Assembly (NCBI GenBank): GCA_023544645.1
Contig: JAMJFO010000017.1
Coordinates: 1-60,094 of the forward strand
Direction of reading: 5' to 3'
Length of the DNA stretch: 60,094 nt
Origin: Desulfobulbaceae bacterium
GTDB lineage: Bacteria; Desulfobacterota; Desulfobulbia; Desulfobulbales; Desulfobulbaceae
Numbering within the stretch: position 1 is the stretch's first letter; each line of letters starts with the position of its first letter. The notes beneath the pieces are model-generated. The model did no database searches, was not told the origin of the DNA, and saw nothing but the letters and a program-made list of their open reading frames with translations. A program made the translations under genes and the position numbers. Below are positions 17,565 through 26,012 of this stretch, in pieces.

Positions 17565-17884
17565 TGCAAAAGCACTCCATACAAGAGAGGTGCATCAAGT
17601 GCCTGGCGAATTCTTTATACTCGCTCTTCCCTTCCGAGACCATTATATCCCGAAAGATTAGAAGCCGTTATTTAAGTTTCTGCTTATCACTTACCATTGG
17701 ATAGCAGAGATACCGTATCCGACCATCGTGTCGGCGAGAAGGCTTTCTCTAATTATTCCTGAACAATTAACCTGAATAATCAGTGGCAGAAACGATTAAT
17801 TGCCGTTTTGCCGTTGGCGCCGGTCTATGTCCGGTTCCAGGGGGCGTTCGGCTCTGCCGCCAAATTCATATTGAGAGAAAATAA
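17565..17884 (+). other. Long untranslated leader of the RhlE-type helicase gene
   Basis: There is no large gene here. If the promoter at 17537-17564 is used, the transcript has a leader of roughly 310 bases with a possible 20-codon reading frame inside it. Long leaders are typical of cold-induced DEAD-box helicase genes. The rest shows local GC-rich stems (GCCGTTTTGCCGTTGGCGCCGG) but no named riboswitch. Confidence 0.35.
17599..17661 (+). CDS. Putative 20-aa leader peptide
   Basis: GTG start at 17599 with GAGAGG eight bases upstream, then 20 codons ending in TAG (VPGEFFILALPFRDHYIPKD). It lies within the presumed long leader of the helicase gene. It could be a regulatory upstream ORF or chance; no homologue is known to me. 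Confidence 0.25.
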   Translation: MPGEFFILALPFRDHYIPKD

Positions 17885-19246
17885 ATGAACTTTACCCAGT
17901 TTGATTTTCATCCGAAAATTGCCGCAGGCATTAAGGCCTGCAATTACGAAACCCCTACCCCGATCCAGGAGCAGGCAATACCAGCTATCCTGGAAGGCCG
18001 TGACATTCTGGGCCTGGCCCAGACCGGCACCGGTAAAACAGCAGCCTTTGTGCTGCCCATTCTGCAGCGTTTGCTTGACGGCCCGCGCGGCAAAATCCGC
18101 ACCCTCATCGTTGCCCCGACCCGCGAACTGGCTGAACAGATCCACAGCGATATAACCAAACTGGCCCGGCAGACAGGCATTCGCAGCGTGGCGATATACG
18201 GTGGAGTCAGCAAGCTGCCCCAGCTGAAAAAAGTCCGGGCCGGCGCCGAGATCGTTGTTGCCTGCCCCGGACGACTGCTCGATCACTTGAGCGAGCGGGC
18301 CTTCACCCTGGCCAATGTGGAGCACCTGGTCCTCGATGAAGCGGATCATATGTTTGATATGGGTTTTCTTCCGCCCATCAGACGGATCATAAAGGCCCTG
18401 CCCGCAAATCGGCAGACGCTGCTTTTTTCCGCCACCATGCCCGGCGAAATCCTCCACCTGGCTGAAGAGATCCTCAACAACCCGGCCAGGGTTCAGATCG
18501 CCCACAGCCGCCCCACTGCCACTGTCGAGCAGGTTCTTTTTTCAGTGGAACAGGATCGCAAGATGACCTTGCTCAAAGACATCATGGCCACCACCGATAT
18601 GGGAGCAACCCTGATATTTACCCGGACCAAGTACCGGGCCCAGAGTCTGGCCCGCAACCTGCAGAAGTTCGGCTATGCCGCCACCTCATTGCAGGGAAAT
18701 CTTTCGCAGAATAACCGCCAGAAAGCCTTAAACGGGTTCAAGCAGGGCGAATTCAAAGTCCTGGTGGCCACGGATATTGCTGCGCGCGGCATCGACGTAT
18801 CCGGCATTTCGCATGTGATCAATTACGATGTGCCTGACACAGTGGAAGCCTTTACGCACAGAATCGGCCGCACCGGCCGGGCCGCCTGCACCGGCGAAGC
18901 CTTCACCTTTGCCGGCCGCGAAGACCGCAGGATCATCAGCCTGATCGAGAAATCCCTTGGCAAGAAAATGCTCCGCAACAATGACCACGATCTTGCCGAA
19001 GATGTCCCGGTCCGCGCTCACTCCACCGAAAGGTCCGACAAAAAACCGTGGCACAAGGCAAAGAATAACGTCCGTCCCGGGGGACGCGCCAATGGACGCC
19101 CGGCCGGCAGAAATGCAAAACGAGACGCTACGGGGCAGAAGGAACAGCCCGCTGGAGGCCCCCGCAAGGAAGGCGCCAGGCCAAAAAGACGGAACCGTGC
19201 GGCCATGCTGAACAGCGGATCCGGCAATGTGTTTCTCAATCAATAA
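17885..19246 (+). CDS. rhlE: DEAD-box ATP-dependent RNA helicase, RhlE type
   Basis: A 453-residue RNA helicase. All core motifs are present: Q motif (TPIQEQAIP), Walker A (AQTGTGKTA), PTRELAEQ, VLDEADHMFDMGF, SATM, TRTKYRAQSLARNLQ, ATDIAARGIDV and HRIGRTGR. The C-terminal 80 residues are basic and low-complexity (KPWHKAKNNVRPGGRANGRPAGR), as in RhlE proteins that bind rRNA. Likely a role in ribosome assembly or RNA turnover at low temperature. It is followed by an RRM gene on the same strand. Confidence 0.92.
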   Translation: MNFTQFDFHPKIAAGIKACNYETPTPIQEQAIPAILEGRDILGLAQTGTGKTAAFVLPILQRLLDGPRGKIRTLIVAPTRELAEQIHSDITKLARQTGIRSVAIYGGVSKLPQLKKVRAGAEIVVACPGRLLDHLSERAFTLANVEHLVLDEADHMFDMGFLPPIRRIIKALPANRQTLLFSATMPGEILHLAEEILNNPARVQIAHSRPTATVEQVLFSVEQDRKMTLLKDIMATTDMGATLIFTRTKYRAQSLARNLQKFGYAATSLQGNLSQNNRQKALNGFKQGEFKVLVATDIAARGIDVSGISHVINYDVPDTVEAFTHRIGRTGRAACTGEAFTFAGREDRRIISLIEKSLGKKMLRNNDHDLAEDVPVRAHSTERSDKKPWHKAKNNVRPGGRANGRPAGRNAKRDATGQKEQPAGGPRKEGARPKRRNRAAMLNSGSGNVFLNQ

Positions 19247-19397
19247 AAATATGTTATACTATTCAAAATAATTAAACCTGTCAGATGCGACTGGATAGTA
19301 CAAGAGGTATCTCTCAAGGCATTTGTCATCGATCAACTGTGTGCTGGTTTATTGGTGGCTTACGAAGGATCAGTGCACAACACCCCGGAGAAAATAT

Positions 19398-19673
19398 ATG
19401 AATATATATATCGGACAATTGCCCTATAACGTGAACGAAGATGAACTCAAGGAAATATTTTCCGAATATGGCGAAATTGCCAGCTTGAACCTCGTCAAGG
19501 ACAGGTTTTCCGGCCAGTCGAAAGGTTTCGGCTTTATTGATATGCCCAATAATTCGGAGGCTGATCAGGCGATCAAGGCTCTGAACAAGAGCATGCTCAA
19601 GGGTCGTGAAATCAAAGTCAACCAGGCAGAACAGCGCCGCCAGAAAAGTTCTTTTCGCAAGAGAAGATATTAA
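19398..19673 (+). CDS. RRM-domain RNA-binding protein
   Basis: A 91-residue single RRM protein of the bacterial Rbp type. RNP2 (IYIGQLPYNV) and RNP1 (KGFGFIDM) are both intact, and the C-terminus is basic (EQRRQKSSFRKRRY). The ATG at 19398 is chosen because CGGAG precedes it and because the RRM fold begins there; longer readings add unrelated residues. The 151-bp gap after the helicase gene may form its own leader, as cold-inducible rbp genes have. Confidence 0.9.
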   Translation: MNIYIGQLPYNVNEDELKEIFSEYGEIASLNLVKDRFSGQSKGFGFIDMPNNSEADQAIKALNKSMLKGREIKVNQAEQRRQKSSFRKRRY

Positions 19674-19837
19674 CCCGGCATCCGCAATAACTAACAGGGA
19701 CAGCCCGGCATGGCCGGGACAGCAGACCATCCCGGTTTTCACATTTTGACCAGGGCAGGAACCTCGCATACTGCAGGGTTTGGTACCATTGAAAATGGCT
19801 TAGACGCCAAACATGAACCATAAACAGGGACAGAATC

Positions 19838-19981
19838 TTGGCCAGAACAAACTATTCATTTGAGAAGCGCCAGAAGGAATTGGCAAAGAAAAAAAAGAAA
19901 GAGGAAAAAAGGCAGCGCAAGCTGGACAAACAGAAAAATCCTGACGGGGAGACAGAAAATCTCTCTCCTCAAGAAGAATAA
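19838..19981 (+). CDS. Small Lys-rich conserved protein (47 aa), TTG start
   Basis: A short gene with a TTG start preceded by CAGGGACAG. The protein begins (M)ARTNYSFEKRQKELAKKK, continues with alternating Lys/Glu/Arg and ends in an acidic GETENLSPQEE. I recall closely similar small proteins of unknown function annotated in Geobacter-like and other proteobacterial genomes. The strongly helical, highly basic N-terminal half suggests RNA or ribosome association, which is inference. A good hairpin terminator follows 32 bp after the stop. Confidence 0.65.
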   Translation: MARTNYSFEKRQKELAKKKKKEEKRQRKLDKQKNPDGETENLSPQEE

Positions 19982-20012
19982 CAGCTGCAACCTTTTTCCC
20001 GACCGAGAACAG

Positions 20013-20041
20013 AGCCGCATGGAGTCTCCGTGCGGCTTTTT
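20013..20041 (+). terminator. Rho-independent terminator
   Basis: AGCCGCATGG (20013-20022) and CCGTGCGGCT (20028-20037) form a 10-bp stem with one G-T pair and a 5-base loop, followed by TTTT. It closes the rhlE/RRM/47-aa gene group. Confidence 0.8.
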
Positions 20042-20201
20042 CATACTATCATGCTTTTTCAGACGCCCGTCTGACAAAAAATGATCGTGACGCTGCCGCC
20101 CCACATCCCGGCGGATCTGCGGACAACCCGAAGATGCGAATAACGCAGTCGGACAGAATAAATTGATCGTATATCTCTACGTATATCATGAGGACACAAA
20201 A

Positions 20202-21836
20202 ATGATAACCGCATCCAATATCGCTCTTTCATACGGGAAGAGAGTCATCTTCCAGGATGTCAACATCAAGTTCACCCCCGGCAACTGCTACGGCCTGATC
20301 GGAGCAAACGGCGCCGGCAAGTCAACCTTTCTCAAGATCCTTTCCGGCCAGCTTGAGCCTGACCGGGGCACCATCAGCAAGGGGCCGAAACAGCGCATTG
20401 CCGTGCTGAACCAGGATCAGTTCGCCTTTGATGACCATACTGTTTTCAACACGGTGATCATGGGCCACAAAAAGCTTTACAAGGTAATGGCCGAGCGGGA
20501 AGCCCTTTACGCCAAAGCCGATTTCAGTGATGAAGACGGCATCCGTTCCGGAGAACTGGAAATCAGATTCGGCGAACTGAACGGTTATGAGGCCGAGGCA
20601 GACGCCGCAGTGCTGTTGAACGGCCTCGGCATCCCGGAAGAAATGCGCCAGAAAAAGATGAAGGAACTTGAAGGAACCGACAAGGTGCGGGTGTTGCTGG
20701 CCCAGGCCCTGTTCGGCAACCCCGACATCCTCCTTCTGGACGAGCCGACCAACCAGCTGGACATGAAAACCATTTCCTGGCTGGAGGATTTTCTTTCCCG
20801 CTTCCACAACACCGTGATCATCGTCTCCCATGACCGCCATTTCCTCAACCAGGTCTGCACCCACATGGCAGACATCGATTATGGCAAGATCCAGGTCTAT
20901 GTGGGCAACTATGACTTCTGGCACCAGGCCAGCCAGCTCCATTTCCGGCAGAAGGAATCCGAGAGCAAGAAGGCCAGGGCCAAGGCGGATGAGCTCAAGG
21001 AATTCATCCAGCGCTTCAGCTCCAACGCCTCCAAGGCCAAGCAGGCGACCTCCCGGAAGAAACTGCTGGAAAAACTCACCGTCGACGATATGCCCATCTC
21101 CTCCCGGAAATATCCCTACATTGTCTTCAAGCCCGATCGCCCCTGCGGCAATGTCATTCTGGAAATCGAGGGTCTGGGCAAGGAGATCGACGGAGTTTCC
21201 ATGTTCAAGGATATCACCCTCACCGTCAACAAAGGCGATAAGATCGCTTTTGTCGGCCCCAACAGTCTGGCAAAAACCACCCTGTTCCAGGTTCTGGCAG
21301 GAGAAATCGAGCCGGACTCGGGCAGCTTCCGCTGGGGGGTGACCATAAACAACGCCTATTTCCCGAAAGAGAACAGCGCCTATTTCGACAACGAAGAGGT
21401 TGACCTCATCGGCTGGCTCCGCCAGTTTGCTCCGGCAAGGGAAAATGAGAGTTTTGTCCGGGGATTCCTTGGCAAAATGCTTTTTTGCGGGGAGGAGGCG
21501 ATGAAAAAAACCTCGGTTCTCTCCGGCGGCGAACGGGTGCGCTGCATGCTCTCCAGAATGATGCTCTCGGGCGCCAACGCCCTCATTCTCGATGAACCCA
21601 CCAACCATCTCGATCTGGAGTCGATCACCTCTTTGAATAACGGCCTGACAGCCTTTCCCGAGGTCGTGCTCTTTACCTCCCATGATCATCAGCTGGTATC
21701 CACCGTGGCGAACAGGATCGTTGAAATCACTCCGGACGGCATCATCGACGTGATGATGGACTATGACGACTACCTGGCCATGAAGGAAAACAACCTGTCC
21801 GGCGAAAGCAACTACCTTGAGCAACAGGCGGCATAG
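20202..21836 (+). CDS. ABC-F family ATPase, YbiT type
   Basis: A 544-residue soluble protein with two ABC ATPase domains and no membrane segment, a translation-factor-like ABC-F protein acting on ribosomes. NBD1 has GANGAGKST, signature region around LEGTDKVRVLLAQ, LLLDEPTNQLD and the SHDRHFLNQVCTHMADIDYG stretch typical of YbiT. A charged linker (KESESKKARAKADELKEF) follows. NBD2 has an unusual Walker A (GPNSLAKTT) but an intact LSGGERVRCML signature and ILDEPTNHLD. The start at 20202 follows GAGGA; a frame extending to 20163 adds 13 residues without support. It probably shares stress regulation with the flanking helicases. Confidence 0.9.
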   Translation: MITASNIALSYGKRVIFQDVNIKFTPGNCYGLIGANGAGKSTFLKILSGQLEPDRGTISKGPKQRIAVLNQDQFAFDDHTVFNTVIMGHKKLYKVMAEREALYAKADFSDEDGIRSGELEIRFGELNGYEAEADAAVLLNGLGIPEEMRQKKMKELEGTDKVRVLLAQALFGNPDILLLDEPTNQLDMKTISWLEDFLSRFHNTVIIVSHDRHFLNQVCTHMADIDYGKIQVYVGNYDFWHQASQLHFRQKESESKKARAKADELKEFIQRFSSNASKAKQATSRKKLLEKLTVDDMPISSRKYPYIVFKPDRPCGNVILEIEGLGKEIDGVSMFKDITLTVNKGDKIAFVGPNSLAKTTLFQVLAGEIEPDSGSFRWGVTINNAYFPKENSAYFDNEEVDLIGWLRQFAPARENESFVRGFLGKMLFCGEEAMKKTSVLSGGERVRCMLSRMMLSGANALILDEPTNHLDLESITSLNNGLTAFPEVVLFTSHDHQLVSTVANRIVEITPDGIIDVMMDYDDYLAMKENNLSGESNYLEQQAA

Positions 21837-21894
21837 CGCGGCCGGAAGAAAACAGCAACTGAACGTTCAAGACTGAACGGCGAAAAGGAATTAC

Positions 21895-23265
21895 ATGACA
21901 ACAGTAAGTATAAACGAATCGAGACAGGACTGTACGGCAGCAGATATGGAACACGACAGCATGGTCATCCCGGAGCAGTCTCTGCCATTGCTCAATGAAG
22001 GAAAAATCTGTTTCAAGGATATGGATCTCCCCGGCGAAATACTCGCCGCGGTTGAGAATCTGGGCTTCCAGTACTGCACCCCGATCCAGGAGGCCATATT
22101 GTCCCGGGTTATCGACGGCGGTGATGCCGCCGGCCAGTCCCAGACCGGCACCGGCAAGAGCGCGGCGTTCCTCATCAGCATCATGAGCCGCTTCCTCAAA
22201 GACGACAAGCCGGGAAAACGTCCTGCCGGAAGTCCCCGGGCGCTTATTCTGGCCCCGACCAGGGAACTGGTCTGCCAGATTGAAAAAGATGCGCTTGACC
22301 TCGCCAAGTTCACATCCCTTGCCGTCGCCTCCGCCTACGGTGGAATTGCCAGCAAGGAGCAGCGCAAACAATTCACCGGCAAACAGGTGGATATCCTGGT
22401 GGCAACCCCGGGAAGACTGCTTGATTTCATGCGCCAGAAGATAATCCGCCTGGACAGAGTGGAGACACTGGTCATTGACGAGGCCGACCGCATGCTGGAC
22501 ATGGGATTCATCCCCGATATCCGGACCATTGTCCACAGCACGCCGCCAAAAGCTGCCCGCCAGACTCTCTTTTTCAGCGCAACAATGACTCCCGAAGTGA
22601 TCCGGTTGTCGGAACAATGGACCAATGCGCCGGTCAGGGTGAACGTCCATTCGGAGCAGATGACCGCCGACAGTCTGGAACAGATAGTCTACATGGTGAC
22701 GGTCAAAGAGAAATTCAAACTCCTTTATAACCTGATACAGCAGGAGCAGTTTGAACGGGGCATTGTTTTCTGCAACCGGAAAGATGAAACCCTGCGGCTG
22801 CAGAAAAGACTGCAGGACTACAACATCAACAGCACAATGCTTTCAGGGGATGTTCCCCAGTACAAACGAATGAAGCGGCTGGAAGACTTCCGGGCCGGCA
22901 AGTACCAGATTCTGGTGGCTACGGATGTGGCCGGCAGGGGGATTCACGTTGACGGCATCAGTCATGTGATCAACTTTCACCTGCCGGAAGAACCGGAAAA
23001 CTACGTGCACAGGATCGGCCGTACCGCCCGGGCCGGCGCATCAGGCATATCGGTGAGCTTTGCCGACGAGCAGGAAGCCTTTTCCCTGATGGACATTGAA
23101 GAATATATCGACGCCAAACTTCCCTGCGTCAGGCCGCCGGAAGAACTGCTCAATATATTGCCGGCGCTGAAAAAAAGAGAAACCCGAGGGCAGGACAAAA
23201 CAGCAAGAGGAAATAAATCGCGCCGTCATCGGGGCGCTAAACGTTCCGGCCCCAGACATGCCTGA
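21895..23265 (+). CDS. DEAD-box RNA helicase, RhlB-like
   Basis: A 456-residue helicase with a roughly 45-residue N-terminal extension before the Q motif (CTPIQEAIL). Core motifs: SQTGTGKSAAF, PTRELVCQ, VIDEADRMLDMGF, SATMT, ATDVAGRGIHV and HRIGRTARAGASG. The GRGIHVDGISHVINFHLPEEPENYVHR region resembles RhlB, the degradosome helicase, more than RhlE. The C-terminal tail is short and basic (KKRETRGQDKTARGNKSRRH). It begins 58 bp after the ABC-F gene, so they may be cotranscribed. Confidence 0.9.
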   Translation: MTTVSINESRQDCTAADMEHDSMVIPEQSLPLLNEGKICFKDMDLPGEILAAVENLGFQYCTPIQEAILSRVIDGGDAAGQSQTGTGKSAAFLISIMSRFLKDDKPGKRPAGSPRALILAPTRELVCQIEKDALDLAKFTSLAVASAYGGIASKEQRKQFTGKQVDILVATPGRLLDFMRQKIIRLDRVETLVIDEADRMLDMGFIPDIRTIVHSTPPKAARQTLFFSATMTPEVIRLSEQWTNAPVRVNVHSEQMTADSLEQIVYMVTVKEKFKLLYNLIQQEQFERGIVFCNRKDETLRLQKRLQDYNINSTMLSGDVPQYKRMKRLEDFRAGKYQILVATDVAGRGIHVDGISHVINFHLPEEPENYVHRIGRTARAGASGISVSFADEQEAFSLMDIEEYIDAKLPCVRPPEELLNILPALKKRETRGQDKTARGNKSRRHRGAKRSGPRHA

Positions 23266-23267
23266 CA

Positions 23268-23288
23268 GCCCGGAAAGTCCGGGCAAAA
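23268..23288. terminator. Small GC hairpin between convergent genes
   Basis: GCCCGG (23268-23273) and CCGGGC (23279-23284) with a 5-base loop, between the helicase stop and the end of the aspartoacylase-like gene. It lacks a T-run (AAAATC follows), so its role as a terminator is weak. Confidence 0.3.
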
Positions 23289-24302
23289 TCAGCGCATAAG
23301 CAGTTCATCCTCAAAGCTTATGGTTTTCAGTTCCTCATGGTCGGCGATGCTCTCCAGCGGCGCCACATGGAAAAGCGCGTCTCCCTTATAGACAAGGGGC
23401 AGCTGGAGAACGCCGATGACTATACCGTCCACGGGGGACACCACTTTTTCCAGGTTTTCCCCGAACGGGTCGGTGATATGGGCGATGATATCATCCCGGG
23501 CAATTCTCGCGCCCAGGGGAACAGCGGAATGCATGATGCCGCTTTTGGGTGATCGCAGCCAGGTGGTTGAATCAACGATGATCGGCGCCCTGTCTTTTTT
23601 CTGCTTCCTCGATTTCGGCAGCATGCCTATTTCCCGCATAACAGCAACAATGCCCTTCAACCCCCTGTTGATGGCATATTCATTAAAACGCAAGCCTTCA
23701 CCTGCTTCATACAGGAGCATGGGAATCCCTTTTTCAATAACCGCCTCGCGCAATGAATTGTCCCGCAGACGGGCATTGATGATTACCGGCGCGCCGAATA
23801 CACGGGCCAGGTTTTCCACCTCCGGATCATCGAGAACCACCCGGATCTGCGGCAGATTGGCGCGATGGTTGGACCCGGAGTGTATATCGATGCCATGGGT
23901 GCATTTATCGACAATTTCATCCATGAACAATCTGGCCAGATGGGACGTGAGCGATCCCTTATGCGAACCGGGAAACGAACGGTTGAGGTCGCGCCGGTCG
24001 GGGAGATAGCGGGTGCAATTGGTGAAACCATATACATTGACGATGGGGATGGCGAGAAGGGTTCCCCTTACCTTCTGCAGCAGCTTGAGCTTCAGGAGCC
24101 GTCGGACGATCTCCACACCATTTATTTCATCACCGTGAATGGCCGCGCTGACAAAAAGGCGGGGACCATCTTTTTTTCCATGGATGACATGGACAGGCAT
24201 GGTCATGGCGGTATGGGTATAGAGCCGGGCAATGGGCAGATCGATGGTCCGCCGCTCCCCCGCTTTAATTGATACGCCGCCTATGACGATGGGTTCCCCC
24301 AT
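23289..24302 (-). CDS. Succinylglutamate desuccinylase/aspartoacylase (AstE/AspA) family hydrolase
   Basis: A 337-residue zinc carboxypeptidase-fold amidohydrolase. The zinc site shows as AAIHGDEINGVE (H and E ligands) and a later DIHSGSNHRANLPQIR; YEAGEGLRFNEYAI carries the conserved glutamate. The C-terminal domain (about 250-330) is a beta-rich biotinyl-like region. It starts 4 bp after the RimK stop and is the last gene of a retropepsin - RimK - AstE operon. Since RimK adds glutamates through amide bonds, a hydrolase of N-acyl amino acids could remove or process the same modification (inference). The ATG at 24302 was chosen by spacing; an extension to 24347 overlaps rimK. Confidence 0.82.
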   Translation of the reverse strand: MGEPIVIGGVSIKAGERRTIDLPIARLYTHTAMTMPVHVIHGKKDGPRLFVSAAIHGDEINGVEIVRRLLKLKLLQKVRGTLLAIPIVNVYGFTNCTRYLPDRRDLNRSFPGSHKGSLTSHLARLFMDEIVDKCTHGIDIHSGSNHRANLPQIRVVLDDPEVENLARVFGAPVIINARLRDNSLREAVIEKGIPMLLYEAGEGLRFNEYAINRGLKGIVAVMREIGMLPKSRKQKKDRAPIIVDSTTWLRSPKSGIMHSAVPLGARIARDDIIAHITDPFGENLEKVVSPVDGIVIGVLQLPLVYKGDALFHVAPLESIADHEELKTISFEDELLMR

Positions 24303-24306
24303 GCTT

Positions 24307-25212
24307 TCAGCCCCTGCCCCGGGTGCTTGTCTTACCCTGCCTGGCATTTTTCTCGATAAATTCGATGATCATCCCGGCAACATCCTTTTTGGAAGCTTTT
24401 TCTATCCCATCCAGGCCGGGCGAAGAATTGACCTCCATGACCACCGGTCCATGATTTGACCGCAAAATATCCACACCGGCGACATTGAGCCCCATGATTT
24501 TCGCTGACCGCAGGGCGGTGGAGCGTTCTTCCGGGGTGATCCGAATAGGCTGGGAAGTCCCTCCGCGGTGGAGATTAGAGCGGAACTCCCCTTCTTTGCC
24601 GGTGCGCATCATCGAGGCAACGACCTTGTTGCCGACAACCAGACAGCGGATATCCTTGGCTCCGGCCTCCCGGATGAATTCCTGGACCAGGATATTGGTC
24701 TTCAGGCCGCGGAAGGCCTCGATAACACTCTCGGCGGCATTATTGGTCTCAGCCAGGACAACGCCGATGCCCTGGGTTCCCTCCAGCATCTTGATGACCA
24801 GGGGAGCGCCGCCCACGAGCTTGATCAGGTCATTGGTATATTTTGTCGAGTGGGCAAACCCGGTAACCGGCAGCCCGATGCCTTTACGGGCCAGGAGTTG
24901 AACCGAGCGGAGTTTGTCACGGGAGCGGGTAATGGCAACGGATTCATTGACGCTGTAGGTGCCCATCATTTCAAACTGCCTGACCACCGCGGTGCCGTAA
25001 AAAGTTATCGATGCCCCGATCCTGGGGATAATCGCGTTATACCCTTCCAGGGGTTCGCCCTTGTAATTGACGGAGGGATGATGCGAGGTGATGTTCATAT
25101 AGCAGAGCAGCGGATCAATGACCCGCACTTCATGGCCTCGTTCCTGGGCCGCCTCCACGAGCCTGTTGGTGGAGTACAGCAGCTGGTTGCGGGATAATAT
25201 GCCGATCTTCAT
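24307..25212 (-). CDS. rimK: RimK-type alpha-L-glutamate ligase (ATP-grasp)
   Basis: A 301-residue ATP-grasp ligase that in E. coli adds glutamates to the C-terminus of ribosomal protein S6. The N-terminal pre-ATP-grasp domain ([29 protein letters not shown]) and the core motifs are all conserved: [58 protein letters not shown] and [14 protein letters not shown]. The start overlaps the retropepsin-like gene by 4 bp (ATGA), so the two are translationally coupled. The target in this organism is not shown by sequence; no rpsF is present in the window. Confidence 0.92.
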   Translation of the reverse strand: MKIGILSRNQLLYSTNRLVEAAQERGHEVRVIDPLLCYMNITSHHPSVNYKGEPLEGYNAIIPRIGASITFYGTAVVRQFEMMGTYSVNESVAITRSRDKLRSVQLLARKGIGLPVTGFAHSTKYTNDLIKLVGGAPLVIKMLEGTQGIGVVLAETNNAAESVIEAFRGLKTNILVQEFIREAGAKDIRCLVVGNKVVASMMRTGKEGEFRSNLHRGGTSQPIRITPEERSTALRSAKIMGLNVAGVDILRSNHGPVVMEVNSSPGLDGIEKASKKDVAGMIIEFIEKNARQGKTSTRGRG

Positions 25213-25700
25213 GATCCTTTCCTTTTTTTGCCGGCCCTGTACGCATGCCTGAGTTTTAGTCCCATCAGGTAGGACGCTTCCGGGTCAACAGTAAATCTGC
25301 CGACCATCGCGGTACGGCCGAGCAGCATACGAAACTGCATGGTTTCCCTGTCGGTCAGGGTGACTTCCACATTCCAGAGCAGGCTGCCCAGGCGGACAGG
25401 GGTATGGATCACATACCGCATTTCCCGGTGCCCGCCGGAATCACTCACCCGCCGATGGTCAACCACCTCTGCTTCACACCAGAGTGTAACATCTTCCCTT
25501 TTCTGTAAAGGGTGAATGCCGAAACGCACTTTGCGCCGGCCATCCTCCTCAAAGGCTTCAACCTGAAAGGCATGCAGCGACGAGGTGCGGGCGCCGGTGT
25601 CAACTTTCGCCTTGATGGCCGGTATCCCGAGTCCCGGCAGGCTGACCCATTCACGCCAGCCGAGGAGAATTTTATTATCCAAAGAATCCTGCCCAATCAT
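25209..25700 (-). CDS. Retropepsin-like protease (RimB / 'ATP-dependent zinc protease' family)
   Basis: A 163-residue protein of the DUF785 family. It carries a single aspartic-protease-like motif ([15 protein letters not shown]) in a beta-rich fold and would act as a dimer. Annotated examples are called RimB or ATP-dependent zinc protease and sit with rimK, as here. In Pseudomonas the rimABK locus modifies ribosomes and alters the proteome. It is the first gene of the three-gene operon and overlaps rimK by 4 bp. Confidence 0.85.
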   Translation of the reverse strand: MIGQDSLDNKILLGWREWVSLPGLGIPAIKAKVDTGARTSSLHAFQVEAFEEDGRRKVRFGIHPLQKREDVTLWCEAEVVDHRRVSDSGGHREMRYVIHTPVRLGSLLWNVEVTLTDRETMQFRMLLGRTAMVGRFTVDPEASYLMGLKLRHAYRAGKKRKGS

Positions 25701-26012
25701 TTCGCATTCCCGTTATGACCACACCGCATCTGAACCCGGTTAATCACAATACCTTTCCGACAGCCTGCCGGATCGTTTGTTAACAGAAAAAATATTCTAC
25801 TGTACAGCAATATGTTTAGGGAGCAAAAAATAACTGATTTCATCAATCCGCAAACGCTTTGCGTAAATACGCATTGAAGACCATGGAGAGAACAGCGTCC
25901 CGCCTTAATCTTCCCTGCCCTGCCATTCTGATTGACAGCCGGTTCGAAGACTCAGTATATGTAATCATGTTCAGGGAACCCGTGGAAAAAAGATTGCGCT
26001 GATGAGGTGCGG
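25701..26012. other. 312-bp intergenic region, nothing recognised
   Basis: Divergent promoter region between the rim operon and the DUF2254 gene. No large reading frame has sensible composition; A-rich stretches occur around 25780-25835. I see no clear promoter pair or palindrome. Confidence 0.4.

Noticed and set aside
20322-21824. 500-codon open frame on the minus strand
   Set aside because: It lies wholly antisense to the ABC-F gene, whose motifs are unambiguous. The antisense translation is rich in His/Val/Gly with no domain.
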